Assembly (NCBI GenBank): GCA_052038315.1
Contig: JBQGCF010000064.1
Span: forward strand, 6,402 to 70,401
From: Iamia sp052038315
Lineage (GTDB): Bacteria > Actinomycetota > Acidimicrobiia > Acidimicrobiales > Iamiaceae
Length of the DNA stretch: 64,000 nt
Direction of reading: 5' to 3'
Position numbers and translations under genes: made by a program. The notes under the pieces were generated by a model, which saw only the letters and a list, made by a program, of their open reading frames with translations, ran no database searches and was not told where the DNA came from. Positions 22,721 to 31,399 of this stretch are shown here, in pieces; the stretch's first letter is position 1; the number at the start of each line of letters is the position of its first letter.

Positions 22721-22832
22721 CCGTCCACAGGCCGTCCACCCCGTCCACACCGCGATCCACAGGCTCCGCGCCTAGCGATCCACAAGCCCGGTCCGCGAGG
22801 GTGGGCCCACGCCGGGAGCGCGGTGTGGAGGG
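22721..22832 (+). other. Second cluster of DnaA-box-like sites, upstream of dnaB
   Basis: The 439-nt gap between rplI and dnaB holds no convincing gene. It contains CCGTCCACA twice (22721-22729, 22741-22749), CGATCCACA twice (22753-22761, 22776-22784) and a reverse TGTGGAGGG (22824-22832). Each forward copy matches 7 of 9 positions of TTATCCACA or TTGTCCACA. The spacing is dense and most copies share one orientation. DnaA control of dnaB is one possible meaning. Confidence 0.35.
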
Positions 22833-23045
22833 ACGTGGACCGGAGGCTCCACCCTCGGTCCGTGGATCGCGCCCGGTGCACGCACCACACGCCGCTGCCA
22901 CCTGCTCGAACGCCACGGTCCCGCCGTCCCCGACGGTGGGCACCGGTCCGCCCGTCCCCCCGTCCGCCGTGACGGTCGGGACCAGCCCGCCCCGCCCGTC
23001 GCCCCGCCGACGGACCCTCGCCCGCCCCCCGGAGCCCCGCAACCG

Positions 23046-24554
23046 ATGACCGACGCTCCCCCCTTCGACGACGCCCCCCCGTTCGACGACGAGCCGCCGT
23101 CGGACCTCGAGCCGCCCCGGCGGCGCGGCGGGGGCTTCGACGACGGGGGTCGGGGCTCGGGCGGCGGTCGCTTCGGCGGTCCGGGCGGGTCCGGCGGCTT
23201 CGGTGGGTCCGGCGGCTCGAGCGGCTCCGGTGGGCGGATCCCGCCCCACAACCTGGACGCCGAGCGGGCCCTGATCGGCGCCCTCCTGCTGTCGCGAGAC
23301 GCGGTGGCGGCGGCGGCCGAGGTCATCCCCGGGGCCGACGTCTTCTACCGGCCGGCCCACGCCCACATCTACGAGGCGATCACGGTCCTCACCGGCCGGG
23401 GCGAGGTGGCCGACCCGATCACCGTCGCCGACGAGCTGCGCCGGCGCGACCTGCTCGACGCGGCCGGGGGCACCAGCGCCCTGATCGACCTCCACGCCGA
23501 TGCACCGGGCACGGCCAACGCCGCCCACTACGCCCGGATCGTCAAGGACCACGCCCTGCTCCGCCGGTTGATCGGCGCCGCCGGGGCCATCTCCGAGAGC
23601 GCCTACGGCCTGCCCGAGGACGTGCGCAAGGCCGTCGACGAGGCCGAGTCGCTCGTGTTCGACATCGCCCGCCACGAGGGCGAGGGCTCGACCGCCCAGC
23701 TCGCCGACCTGCTCGGCGAGACCATGGATCGCATCGAGGAGCTGCACGACCGCGGCTCGGAGATCACCGGCACGCCCACCGGCTACTACGACCTCGACGA
23801 GATGACGGCCGGCCTCCAGCCCGGCGCCCTCATCGTGATCGGCGCCCGTCCCGCCATGGGCAAGACCGCCCTCTCGCTGGGCATGGCCACCAACGCGGCG
23901 ATGCGGGCCAACAAGCCCGTGCTGCTGTTCAACCTGGAGATGAGCAAGCTCGAGCTGGTCCAGCGCATCCTCTGCGCCGAGGCCCGGGTCGACTCCAAGC
24001 GCATCCGCAACGGCCGGCTGTCCGACGCCGACTGGAACGGCATCGCCGCCGCCATGGGCCGGCTGGGTGACGCCAAGATCTGGATCGACGACAACCCCAA
24101 CGTGTCGGTGATGGAGATCCGCTCCAAGGCCCGGCGGCTGCGCAGCGAGGTCGGCAGCCTCGGCCTGGTGATCGTGGACTACATCCAGCTGATGACGGGC
24201 CGGTCGGGCGCCGAGAGCCGCCAGGTCGAGGTGGCCGAGATCAGCCGGGGCCTCAAGCTGCTCGCCCGTGAGCTGGAGTGCCCGGTGGTCGCCCTGGCCC
24301 AGCTCAACCGTGGCCTGGAGCAGCGCGCCGACAAGCGGCCGATGCTGAGCGACCTCCGCGAGTCGGGCTCGCTGGAGCAGGACGCCGACATCGTCATGTT
24401 CCTCTACCGGGACGAGGTCTACGAGCCGACGCCCGAGAACCAGGGCCTGGCCGAGATCATCGTGGCCAAGCAGCGCAACGGCCCCACCGGGGTCGCCCGG
24501 CTCAGCTTCCTGGCCCACCTCACCCGCTTCGAGTCCATGCCCAAGGACGGCTGA
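23046..24554 (+). CDS. dnaB: Replicative DNA helicase
   Basis: A 502-residue DnaB-type hexameric helicase that unwinds DNA at the replication fork. After a Gly/Ser/Pro-rich disordered head of about 65 residues comes the N-terminal domain (PPHNLDAERALIGALLLSRD). The RecA-like C-terminal domain shows Walker A GARPAMGKTALSLG (near 265-278), LEMSKLELVQRILC, Walker B LGLVIVDYIQLM, and the GLKLLARELECPVVALAQLN and DLRESGSLEQDADIVMF segments. No intein is present, unlike some mycobacterial dnaB genes. It follows the ribosomal-ssb operon as in M. tuberculosis. Confidence 0.96.
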   Translation: MTDAPPFDDAPPFDDEPPSDLEPPRRRGGGFDDGGRGSGGGRFGGPGGSGGFGGSGGSSGSGGRIPPHNLDAERALIGALLLSRDAVAAAAEVIPGADVFYRPAHAHIYEAITVLTGRGEVADPITVADELRRRDLLDAAGGTSALIDLHADAPGTANAAHYARIVKDHALLRRLIGAAGAISESAYGLPEDVRKAVDEAESLVFDIARHEGEGSTAQLADLLGETMDRIEELHDRGSEITGTPTGYYDLDEMTAGLQPGALIVIGARPAMGKTALSLGMATNAAMRANKPVLLFNLEMSKLELVQRILCAEARVDSKRIRNGRLSDADWNGIAAAMGRLGDAKIWIDDNPNVSVMEIRSKARRLRSEVGSLGLVIVDYIQLMTGRSGAESRQVEVAEISRGLKLLARELECPVVALAQLNRGLEQRADKRPMLSDLRESGSLEQDADIVMFLYRDEVYEPTPENQGLAEIIVAKQRNGPTGVARLSFLAHLTRFESMPKDG

Positions 24555-24558
24555 GCCG

Positions 24559-25239
24559 ATGCCGCCGGCGCTGGGGGAGGAGTACCGGCGGGGGCGGGAG
24601 CGGCTGTCGGCCCTCCTGGCCGGGGAGCCGCCGGACGCCTGGGACCGACCGGTGCGGGCCTGCCCGGGCTGGACGGTGCGGGGCGTGGTCGGCCACCTCG
24701 TCGGCACGGTCGAGGACGCCCTCGCCGGGCGGATCAGCGGGCCGCCGACCGAGGACCTGACCGCCCTCCAGGTCGCCCGGCACGCCGAGGCCGTCGGTCC
24801 CGACCTGCTCGACCGCTGGGCCGAGCTGGCGCCGCCGTTCGAGGAGGTCGTCACCGCCGGGGCGATCTGGCCGGCGGTGCTCGACGTGGTGTCGCACGAG
24901 CACGACGTCCGCCTCGCCCTCGATCGCCCCGGTGCCCGCACCGATCCCGTCGTCCCGGCCGCAGCGGTCGCCCTCGTCGAGGCCCTCGCCGCCCCCTGGA
25001 ACCTGGAGCTCGACCTCATCGTCGGGGGCGGGGACGACGCCGGCGGGACGGTGCGATCGGCGTCGGTGGACGGCCCGACCTACCGGTTGCGGACGACGGC
25101 CTTCGAGGTCCTGCGGCTGCGCCTCGGCCGCCGCTCCGGCGCCGAGGTCCGCGCCCTCGACTGGGACCCGATCCCCCCGCCCGACCTCACCCCGCTCTTC
25201 GTCTTCGGCCCCCGCCCCACCCCCCTCCGCGAGGGCTAG
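24559..25239 (+). CDS. Maleylpyruvate isomerase N-terminal/DinB-like family protein (mycothiol-dependent type)
   Basis: A 226-residue protein of the actinobacterial MDMPI/DinB-like four-helix family. The N-terminal domain contains CPGWTVRGVVGHLVGTVEDAL and the second metal-ligand motif DVVSHEHDVRLAL, supplying the three His ligands of the fold. A C-terminal domain of about 80 residues follows (YRLRTTAFEVLRLRLGRRSG). Family members use mycothiol or act on small thiols, but most are uncharacterised. It starts 4 nt after the dnaB stop, so it is probably co-transcribed with it. Confidence 0.8.
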   Translation: MPPALGEEYRRGRERLSALLAGEPPDAWDRPVRACPGWTVRGVVGHLVGTVEDALAGRISGPPTEDLTALQVARHAEAVGPDLLDRWAELAPPFEEVVTAGAIWPAVLDVVSHEHDVRLALDRPGARTDPVVPAAAVALVEALAAPWNLELDLIVGGGDDAGGTVRSASVDGPTYRLRTTAFEVLRLRLGRRSGAEVRALDWDPIPPPDLTPLFVFGPRPTPLREG

Positions 25240-25255
25240 GAGCCGACCGCCCCCG

Positions 25256-25343
25256 CCCGGCGCAGCAACGCCCAGCGGAGCAGGCCCAGCGGAGCAACGC
25301 CCGGCGGAACAACGCCCAGCGGAGCAACGCCCGGTGGATCCCG
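25256..25343. repeat. 15-bp tandem repeat, about six copies
   Basis: A 15-bp unit close to CCCAGCGGAGCAACG is repeated at 25256, 25271 (one base short), 25285, 25300, 25315 and 25330, with a few substitutions and a diverged last copy. It lies just after the stop of the upstream gene. It is far too short and closely packed to be a CRISPR array. Confidence 0.75.
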
Positions 25344-25463
25344 AACCCCCGCGAGCGATGCCGGTGGGCCGGGCGGCAGCCCCGACGGCACGGGAGACCA
25401 GCGCCAGCCCGAGCCGGCGAGCGCAGCGAGCTTCGGCGGGAGGGACTCCGGCGCGACCGCCGA

Positions 25464-25485
25464 TCGCAGGCCTGACGGCCTGCGA
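25464..25485. terminator. Hairpin between convergent genes
   Basis: TCGCAGGCC (25464-25472) pairs perfectly with GGCCTGCGA (25477-25485) around a TGAC loop, between two genes that converge. It could stop transcription in both directions. Confidence 0.5.
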
Positions 25486-25492
25486 CCTGGCT

Positions 25493-27202
25493 TCAGTCGC
25501 CGACGAAGCCGAGGGGGAGGGGCGGGAGGTCGGAGGCCGGGGGCAGGGGGTCGAGCCGGAAGATGCGCACGCGGCGGGTGCCGCGGAACATGTCGGCCAC
25601 CTCGACCAGGCCGGGCGGGGCGGGGTCGAGGAACAGGGGCTCGTAGAGGGCGGCGCGGCGGGTCCGGATCGTCCGCTCGTCGGCGACGATGTAGTGGACG
25701 CCGCGGGCCCGGGCGAAGGTCATCATCGACTCGTAGTCCGACGCCGGCAGGGCCACGACCGGTCGCCGGCCGTAGTACTGGACGTGGAAGGAGCGGGTCA
25801 TCACCCGCTCGCCGGGCTCGGTGTTGGCCTGGAGCCAGGCGCCGACCTCGACGTGGTCGGCGCTCTCCCGCCGCTGGGTGCCGGGCAGCTGGGGCCAGGC
25901 CTCGGCGACGAAGTTGACGCCGGTCCAGAGGATCAGCCCGGCGGCCAGGGCGTAGGGCCAGCGGGCCGGCAGCCGCCGGTACCACTGCACGGCCCCGCCG
26001 GCGGCGAAGGCGGCGATGACCGCAGTCGTCATCACGACGTAGCGGGGCTGGGTGAAGAAGAACAGGCACGTGGCCACGGGCAGGGCGGCGACGACGACCG
26101 CGAGCTGGGCCGCGGCCCGGCGCCGGGCGGCGACGACCGCCCAGCCGGCGGCGATCAGCAGCGGCAGGGGGACCTGGGCGACCCCGGCGGTCGAGCCCGG
26201 CACCAGGTAGATCCGGGCCATCTCCAGGACGTTGACCTTGAAGATGCCCAGCCACGCCCGCGGGTGCTGGCGGGCCAGGGTGGTCAGCGAGGTGGTGTCG
26301 TTGGCGAAGTCGGTGCCCGAGTCGTCGATGGCGTAGAGGATCTGGTCCCGCCACTCGCGATCGTCCTCGGCCACGGCGCGCCAGGCCTCGACCGAGACGT
26401 CCTGGCTCTTCGCCGTGGGCGCCCAGGACCCGGTGTGGCCGTGGAGGTAGACGAGGTAGGGCCCGACGAGCAGGGCCAGGCCGAGCCCGAAGGCGACGGC
26501 GGCCGATGGGTCGAGGCCCCGGTCGCGCTTGCGGAAGCCGTCGAGGAGCAGGGCCAGGCCGATGATCAGGGCCGGGAGCAGGGCCTCGGGTCGGGCCAGG
26601 TACGCGCCCCCGGCCAGGGCGCCGGCGCCGACCAGGGCACCCAGGCCCCGGCGTCCGCCCCCGGCGGATCGGGGTGGGCCGAGCACGACGACCAGGGCGG
26701 CGATCAGCAGGGCGGCGGTGATGGCCTCGGAGCCCGAGCCCCGGCGCACCAGCATCGGGCCCAGCCCGGACAGCGCCGCGCCCAGCCAGGCGGCGACGAC
26801 GGTCGTGGTGTCGTCGTCCCACAGCCGGCGGGCCAGGGCGGTGATGGCGGCGCCGAGGAGCAGGGCGCAGATCAGCTCCCACACCCGCACGGCGATCAGT
26901 TCGTCGCCGAAGACCTCGAGCAGCCCGCCGAGGGCCATGGGCACCAGCGGGGGGAAGTGGAGCTCGGGCCCGCCGAAGCGGGTGAAGCCGTTGCCCTCGA
27001 TCAGGTTGCGGCCCGACTCGAGGTAGATCAGCGTGTCGACGGCCGGCACCACGTCGCCCAGCACGACCATCCCCTGGAGGACGACGGCGGCGATGGCGGG
27101 CAGCAGGAGACGCCGCCGCAGCGGGCGGGTCGGGCGCGACCCGGCCTCGTCGTCGGTGCTGCCGCCGAGGGGCCGGGGCGAGGTGTCGGTGGTGGCGGTC
27201 AT
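25493..27202 (-). CDS. GT-C type polytopic membrane glycosyltransferase (family 39-like)
   Basis: A 569-residue integral membrane protein with roughly ten or more hydrophobic helices. The first exported loop has an acidic pair (VVPAVDTLIYLESGRNL), followed by FTRFGGPELHFPPLVPM, the layout of GT-C/PMT-like enzymes that use polyprenyl-phosphate sugars. The C-terminal soluble part, with VMTRSFHVQYYGRRPVVALP and HYIVADERTI, is typical of this group in actinobacteria. The acceptor is unknown; cell-wall polysaccharide or protein are both possible. The ATG at 27202 has no clear promoter hexamer. Confidence 0.75.
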   Translation of the reverse strand: MTATTDTSPRPLGGSTDDEAGSRPTRPLRRRLLLPAIAAVVLQGMVVLGDVVPAVDTLIYLESGRNLIEGNGFTRFGGPELHFPPLVPMALGGLLEVFGDELIAVRVWELICALLLGAAITALARRLWDDDTTTVVAAWLGAALSGLGPMLVRRGSGSEAITAALLIAALVVVLGPPRSAGGGRRGLGALVGAGALAGGAYLARPEALLPALIIGLALLLDGFRKRDRGLDPSAAVAFGLGLALLVGPYLVYLHGHTGSWAPTAKSQDVSVEAWRAVAEDDREWRDQILYAIDDSGTDFANDTTSLTTLARQHPRAWLGIFKVNVLEMARIYLVPGSTAGVAQVPLPLLIAAGWAVVAARRRAAAQLAVVVAALPVATCLFFFTQPRYVVMTTAVIAAFAAGGAVQWYRRLPARWPYALAAGLILWTGVNFVAEAWPQLPGTQRRESADHVEVGAWLQANTEPGERVMTRSFHVQYYGRRPVVALPASDYESMMTFARARGVHYIVADERTIRTRRAALYEPLFLDPAPPGLVEVADMFRGTRRVRIFRLDPLPPASDLPPLPLGFVGD

Positions 27203-27342
27203 GAGGGCGAGGGGTCGGGGCCGTCGCGCCCTGACCGAGGCAACCTAGGGACGCCGGTCCGAGGAGGCCAGATCGGAGGGCCCATCGTCCTGGACCGTTC
27301 TCACCCCTGAATCCTCCCGTTCACACACGGGGCCCAAGCGTG

Positions 27343-27747
27343 TCAGAGATCGGGTTCGATGACCAAGCGACGCATCCGGCGGAGCTGGGAGTCGAGGTAG
27401 GGGCGGGCGCGGCGCTGGCCGCCCCGTTCGGCGATGGCGGCCTCGAGCCGTTCGAGGGCGCGCAGCACGGCGGCCCCGTCGGGCTCCCAGCCCCGGCGCC
27501 GGCACTCCTCCATCCACTCGGCGGGGGTCGTGTGGCCCCGGGCCCGGTTGCAGCGGGCGCAGGCGACCACCTCGTTCTCGATCCACGACGGGCCGCCCTT
27601 CACCTTGGGCAGGACGTGCTCGGTGGTGGCCGCCACCAGCCCGGCTCCAACCGTCCGCCCGCACCAGACGCAGCGGTCGCCGTCGCGCACCAGGATCCGG
27701 CGCCGGCGCTCCTGGCGGCCCGGGGCGGCGGTCTCGGCACCGGTCAC
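27343..27747 (-). CDS. HNH endonuclease
   Basis: A 134-residue protein with an HNH nuclease fold. A zinc-binding CVWC pair comes first, then the catalytic TEHVLPKVKGGPSWIENE, then CARCNRARG. A basic helical tail with RARPYLDSQLRRMRR follows. Such stand-alone HNH proteins are widespread in actinobacteria and may be housekeeping or defence nucleases. The start is the GTG at 27747, with CAGGCT 6 nt upstream, close to the local promoter hexamer. It is divergent from gluQ, with 60 bp between the two starts. Confidence 0.88.
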   Translation of the reverse strand: MTGAETAAPGRQERRRRILVRDGDRCVWCGRTVGAGLVAATTEHVLPKVKGGPSWIENEVVACARCNRARGHTTPAEWMEECRRRGWEPDGAAVLRALERLEAAIAERGGQRRARPYLDSQLRRMRRLVIEPDL

Positions 27748-27807
27748 CGCACCAGCCTGCCAGCGGCCGGCCGCGCCCGGGCGCGGCGCGCCTGCGATCC
27801 TCGGGGC

Positions 27808-28698
27808 GTGGCCGCCGGTCGCTTCGCCCCCAGCCCCAGTGGCCCCCTGCACCTGGGCAACCTCCGCACCGCGCTGCTGGCGTGGTGGGCGGCCCGGGGC
27901 GACGGCAGCGCCCTCCTGCTCCGGGTCGAGGACCTCGACCCCTCGTCCCGCCCCGAGCACGAGGCCGGCCAGCTCGCCGACCTGCGGTCCCTCGGGCTCG
28001 ACTGGGACGGGCCGGTCGTGCGCCAGTCCGAGCGCCGGGACCGCTACGAGGACGCCCTGGCCCGGCTGGTCGCGGCCGACCTCACCTACCCCTGCTTCTG
28101 CACCCGGCGGGAGATCCGGGAGGCGACCCGCGCCCCCCACGAGGCGCCCGACGCCTACCCCGGGACCTGCCGGGAGCTGACCGCGGCCCAGCGCGCCGCT
28201 CGCGAGGCGGAGGGGCGGCCGCCGGCGCTGCGCCTGCGGTCGACCGGCGAGGAGGTCGAGGCCCACGACGTCCTCCACAGCCGCGTGCGGGGCCGGGTCG
28301 ACGACGTCGTCCTGCGCCGCAACGACGGGCTGCCCGCCTACAACCTGGTCGTGGTGGTCGACGACGACGCCCAGGGCGTCGAGGAGGTGGTGCGGGGCGA
28401 CGACCTGCTCCCCTCGACGCCCCGGCAGGTCCACCTGGCCCGGGTCCTCGGGCTGCGGGTGCCGACCTACCTCCACGTGCCCCTCGTGCTCGGGCCCGAC
28501 GGCGCCCGGCTGTCCAAGCGGCACGGCTCGGTCACCCTGGCCGATGCCGTCGCCGCCGGGGTGCCGCCGGCTGTGGTCCGGGCCCGCCTGGCCGCTTCGG
28601 TCGGGCTCGACGACCCGGGCGACGACCCGCCCCCGCTCGACCGGCGCGCCCTCCCCACCGCCCCCACCACCTGGGACGGTTCCTGGGTCACCCCCTGA
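27808..28698 (+). CDS. gluQ: Glutamyl-Q tRNA(Asp) synthetase
   Basis: A 296-residue paralogue of the catalytic half of glutamyl-tRNA synthetase without an anticodon-binding domain. The HIGH-class motif is APSPSGPLHLGNLRTALLAW and the KMSKS-class motif is LSKRHG near residues 235-240. Cysteines in YPCFC and GTCREL may hold the zinc seen in this family. GluQ attaches glutamate to queuosine in tRNA(Asp). The length of about 300 and lack of a C-terminal domain separate it from GltX. The GTG start at 27808 keeps the conserved AAGRFAPSPSGP opening. Confidence 0.88.
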   Translation: MAAGRFAPSPSGPLHLGNLRTALLAWWAARGDGSALLLRVEDLDPSSRPEHEAGQLADLRSLGLDWDGPVVRQSERRDRYEDALARLVAADLTYPCFCTRREIREATRAPHEAPDAYPGTCRELTAAQRAAREAEGRPPALRLRSTGEEVEAHDVLHSRVRGRVDDVVLRRNDGLPAYNLVVVVDDDAQGVEEVVRGDDLLPSTPRQVHLARVLGLRVPTYLHVPLVLGPDGARLSKRHGSVTLADAVAAGVPPAVVRARLAASVGLDDPGDDPPPLDRRALPTAPTTWDGSWVTP

Positions 28699-28731
28699 TC
28701 CCCACGCGGGGCGGGGGCCGGGCGGCGTCGG

Positions 28732-28743
28732 TAGCCTCGCGGG
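28732..28743 (+). promoter_or_regulatory. Candidate leaderless -10 element of the L,D-transpeptidase gene
   Basis: TAGCCT (28732-28737) lies 6 nt before the GTG at 28744. Confidence 0.55.
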
Positions 28744-29592
28744 GTGGTCGGCCGTCGTCGCTTGGTGGTGCTGGCCGCCGTGACCGGGCTGGTCGTGGCG
28801 GCGGCGGTGTGGGCGACGAGCAGCGACGGCGGGACCGTCGCCACCACGGTGGCCGCCACCAAGGGGGCGCCGCAGCCCCAGGTCGCCGGCGACTGGGCCA
28901 CGACCACCTCGACGACGACCACGACGATGGCCGCCACCCCGGCCGAGGACGGCCTGGCCATCGCCCCGCCGCTGCCCCGGCCGTGGCCGAAGGACTTCCT
29001 CGTCGCCGATGCCACCGGTCCCGGCGTGGCCCTCTACGCCGAGCCGGGCGTGCCCGTGCCCAGCGGGCGGGTGATGGAGAACCCGACGTGGGAGGGGCTG
29101 CACCTCACCTTCCTGGTCCGGGAGCGCACCCTCGACTGGCTGCGGGTCCAGATCATGTCCCGGCCCAACTCGGCCCTGGCCTGGATCAAGCGCTCGGATG
29201 TGACCCTGCGCCGGGTCCAGCACCACATCCAGATCGAGCGGGAGGCCAAGCGGCTGACGGTGCTGGCGGGCGAGGAGATCGTCTTCCAGACCTCGGTGGC
29301 CACCGGCAAGGCGTCGTCGCCCACGCCGCTCGGCACCTTCTTCGTCGACGGCGTGGTCCACCTCGACCCGCCGCACAAGTCCTACGGCGTGGGGCAGCTC
29401 AGCTTCACCGGCTTCTCCGAGGTCTACGAGAGCTTCGGCGGCGGGGTCGGCCAGGTCGCCATGCACGGCACCCAGAACCCGGCCCTGATCGGCACCCCGG
29501 CCAGCAACGGCTGCGTGCGCATGCGCAACGAGGACATCACCCGGGCCATGGAGCTGGCCCCCACCGGCACCCCGGTCGAGGTCATCCCCTAG
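28744..29592 (+). CDS. L,D-transpeptidase (YkuD domain)
   Basis: A 282-residue cell-wall enzyme that makes 3-3 peptidoglycan cross-links or anchors proteins. An N-terminal membrane segment (LVVLAAVTGLVVAAAVWA) and a Thr-rich linker precede the domain. The YkuD active site is complete: HGTQNPALIGTPASNGCVRM, with His near residue 241 and the nucleophilic Cys near 257. The linker contains TTTSTTTTTMAA, similar to other exported proteins in this window. The GTG start fits the TAGCCT hexamer 6 nt upstream. The 3' end overlaps the opposite OB-fold gene by 4 bp. Confidence 0.93.
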   Translation: MVGRRRLVVLAAVTGLVVAAAVWATSSDGGTVATTVAATKGAPQPQVAGDWATTTSTTTTTMAATPAEDGLAIAPPLPRPWPKDFLVADATGPGVALYAEPGVPVPSGRVMENPTWEGLHLTFLVRERTLDWLRVQIMSRPNSALAWIKRSDVTLRRVQHHIQIEREAKRLTVLAGEEIVFQTSVATGKASSPTPLGTFFVDGVVHLDPPHKSYGVGQLSFTGFSEVYESFGGGVGQVAMHGTQNPALIGTPASNGCVRMRNEDITRAMELAPTGTPVEVIP

Positions 29593-29939
29593 CCCAGCAG
29601 GCGGTACTCGGGGTTGAGGAGGACCAGGCGGCCGGCGACGCGGCGGGCCATGCCCACCGCCTCGACCGGGCGGCCGGGGTCGAGCCCGCCGACCCGCGTG
29701 CGGCCGGTGAAGACGACGACCGCCCGGCCGCTGCCGTCGTCGAGGGTGACCTCGAGGGCGGGGGCGCCGGCCCGGGGCACGACCTGGAGGGCGGCCACCT
29801 CGCCCCGGACCCGCACCCGGCCCCGGTCGGGGGCCTCGCCGATCGGCGTGGCGCCGGTGCCGGCGAAGCGGTGCTGGAGGGCCTCGGTGTGCAGGTCCTC
29901 GGGCGTCCGGGCGAGCGAGCGGCGGAGGCGGTCGAGCAT
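29589..29939 (-). CDS. OB-fold nucleic acid-binding domain protein
   Basis: A 116-residue protein with a helical N-terminus (LDRLRRSLARTPEDLHTEAL). An OB fold follows, with RVRVRGEVAALQVVP, LEVTLDDGSGRAVVVFTGR and AVGMARRVAGRLVLLNPEY, like the RecG wedge-type fold. The ATG at 29939 overlaps the stop of the trkA gene by 1 bp. A similar OB-fold gene sits near the TrkA pair in M. tuberculosis (Rv2694c), so the association is conserved though the role is unknown. Confidence 0.85.
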   Translation of the reverse strand: MLDRLRRSLARTPEDLHTEALQHRFAGTGATPIGEAPDRGRVRVRGEVAALQVVPRAGAPALEVTLDDGSGRAVVVFTGRTRVGGLDPGRPVEAVGMARRVAGRLVLLNPEYRLLG

Positions 29940-30607
29940 CAGCCGAGCAGGACGCGGACGACCTCGTCCTCGACGTCGTCGGTGGTGAGCACGACGACCT
30001 CGTCGCCGGCGTGGAGGACGGTGTCGCCCCGGGGCACGACGACCCGGTGCTGGCGGGTCACGGCCACGACCGTGCAGGTGCGGGGGAGGGGGAGGGTGGC
30101 CAGGTCCTGGCCGATCGCCGGCGAGCCCTCGGCGAGGGTGGCGGACGACAGCCGGGCCTTGCCCCCCTCGAGCGACAGCAGGCGCACGAGGGTGCCCACG
30201 GAGACCGCCTCCTCGACCAGGGCGGTCAGCAGGTGCGGGGTCGACACGGCGACGTCGACGCCCCACGTCTCGGTGAACATCCACTCGTTGCGGGGGTTGT
30301 TGACCCGGGCCACGACGCGGGGCACGGCGAACTCCTGCTTGGCCAGCAGCGAGATGACCAGGTTGTCCTCGTCGTCCCCGGTGACGGCGGCGACGACCTC
30401 GGCGTGCTCGACGTCGGCCCGGGCCAGCTCGGTGACCTCGCAGGCGTCGGCCACGACCCACGACACGCCCGGCGTCTCCTCGGCGGCGACGGCGGCCTCG
30501 GCCCGGGACCGGTCGACCTCGACCACCGTGACCTGGTGGCCGGCGGCGGCCAGGTCGGTGGCGATGAAGGTGCCGACGGCACCGCCCCCGGCGATCACGA
30601 CCTTCAC
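29939..30607 (-). CDS. TrkA/RCK potassium-channel regulatory protein (second of pair)
   Basis: A 222-residue protein with an N-terminal Rossmann TrkA-N domain (KVVIAGGGAVGTFIATDLAAA) that binds NAD(H) or ATP. The acidic loop VVEVDRSRAEA ends beta-2. The C-terminal TrkA-C domain (residues about 135-220) contains GSPAIGQDLATLPLP and DEVVVLTTDDVEDEV. Such proteins gate potassium transporters. It overlaps the upstream trkA gene (GTGA, 30604-30607) and the downstream OB-fold gene. It is equivalent in position to one of the CeoB/CeoC pair of mycobacteria. Confidence 0.9.
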   Translation of the reverse strand: MKVVIAGGGAVGTFIATDLAAAGHQVTVVEVDRSRAEAAVAAEETPGVSWVVADACEVTELARADVEHAEVVAAVTGDDEDNLVISLLAKQEFAVPRVVARVNNPRNEWMFTETWGVDVAVSTPHLLTALVEEAVSVGTLVRLLSLEGGKARLSSATLAEGSPAIGQDLATLPLPRTCTVVAVTRQHRVVVPRGDTVLHAGDEVVVLTTDDVEDEVVRVLLG

Positions 30608-31269
30608 GAGTGGCCTCCCGGTCCGGCGGACAGACGGGCGTCGAGCCGGTCGCCGGCCGCGCCGGCGAGGGCGAGGTGGACGGTGTCGCCGTCCTGCAGC
30701 AGCAGGTCGGCGGTGGGGACCTGGGCCACGCCGAGCCGGGTGAGGGCGACGACCCGGGCCACGCCGTCGAGCTCGAGGTCGGCGACCGGGTGGCCGGCCC
30801 AGCCGGCCGGGACGGTCCGCTCGACCAGCAGGACCTGGGCGCTGGGGTCGATCCACTCGACCGCCGGGCTGTCGGGCAGGACCCGCTGCAGGACCCGGTC
30901 GGTGGTCCACTGCACGGTGGCGATGGTGGGGATGCCGAGGCGCTCGTAGATCGCCGCCCGGCGGGGGTCGTAGATGCGGGCGACGACCCGCTCGACGCCG
31001 AAGGTCTCCCGCGCCACCCGGGCCACGAGGATGTTGGAGTTGTCGCCGTTGGTCACCGCGGCGAGGGCGCCGGCCTCCTCGATGCCGGCGGCCCGCAACC
31101 GGTCCCGGTCGAAGCCGACGCCGACGACGGTGCGGCCCCCGAAGCCCTCGGGGAGGCGGGTGAAGGCGTCGGCCCGGCGGTCGACCACCGCCACGGTGTG
31201 GCCGTGCGCCTCGATGGCGGTGGCCAGCCCCGAACCGACCCGTCCGCATCCGACCACGACCACGTGCAC
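30604..31269 (-). CDS. TrkA/RCK potassium-channel regulatory protein (first of pair)
   Basis: A 221-residue TrkA protein. The Rossmann loop is VVVGCGRVGSGLATAIEAHG and the beta-2 end is VAVVDRRADAF. It includes NGDNSNILVARVARETFGV and a TrkA-C domain with DLLLQDGDTVHLALAG. The GTG start at 31269 is placed by TATGGT 6 nt upstream. It is divergent from the KimA-like permease with about 130 bp between starts, and heads a three-gene unit trkA-trkA-OB. Confidence 0.9.
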   Translation of the reverse strand: MHVVVVGCGRVGSGLATAIEAHGHTVAVVDRRADAFTRLPEGFGGRTVVGVGFDRDRLRAAGIEEAGALAAVTNGDNSNILVARVARETFGVERVVARIYDPRRAAIYERLGIPTIATVQWTTDRVLQRVLPDSPAVEWIDPSAQVLLVERTVPAGWAGHPVADLELDGVARVVALTRLGVAQVPTADLLLQDGDTVHLALAGAAGDRLDARLSAGPGGHS

Positions 31270-31281
31270 GGCGGGACCATA
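31270..31281 (-). promoter_or_regulatory. Candidate leaderless -10 element of the trkA-trkA-OB operon
   Basis: On the minus strand TATGGT (31281-31276) is followed by 6 nt and the GTG at 31269. Confidence 0.55.
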
Positions 31282-31399
31282 CGCCCGCCGGCCCCGGGGC
31301 CACCGGGGGGCCGGCAGTCTTCACGGTTCCTTCACGCCCTGCCCCGGGGTGCCGCCGGGACGGCGCCCGTAGGCTCCCGCCGCCGGCCCGGAGGTGACC

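Noticed and set aside
22606..23049. Open frame filling the rplI-dnaB gap and overlapping the dnaB start
   Set aside because: The translation is Pro/Ser/Arg/Thr-rich with no motif and covers a terminator hairpin and the DnaA-box-like cluster, so non-coding control DNA is more likely.
25256..25343. Possible CRISPR array
   Set aside because: The repeats are 15 bp, directly adjacent with no spacers, and no cas gene is present.
27808..28698. Full glutamyl-tRNA synthetase (gltX)
   Set aside because: It is only about 296 residues, lacks the anticodon-binding domain and has the GluQ-type cysteines.
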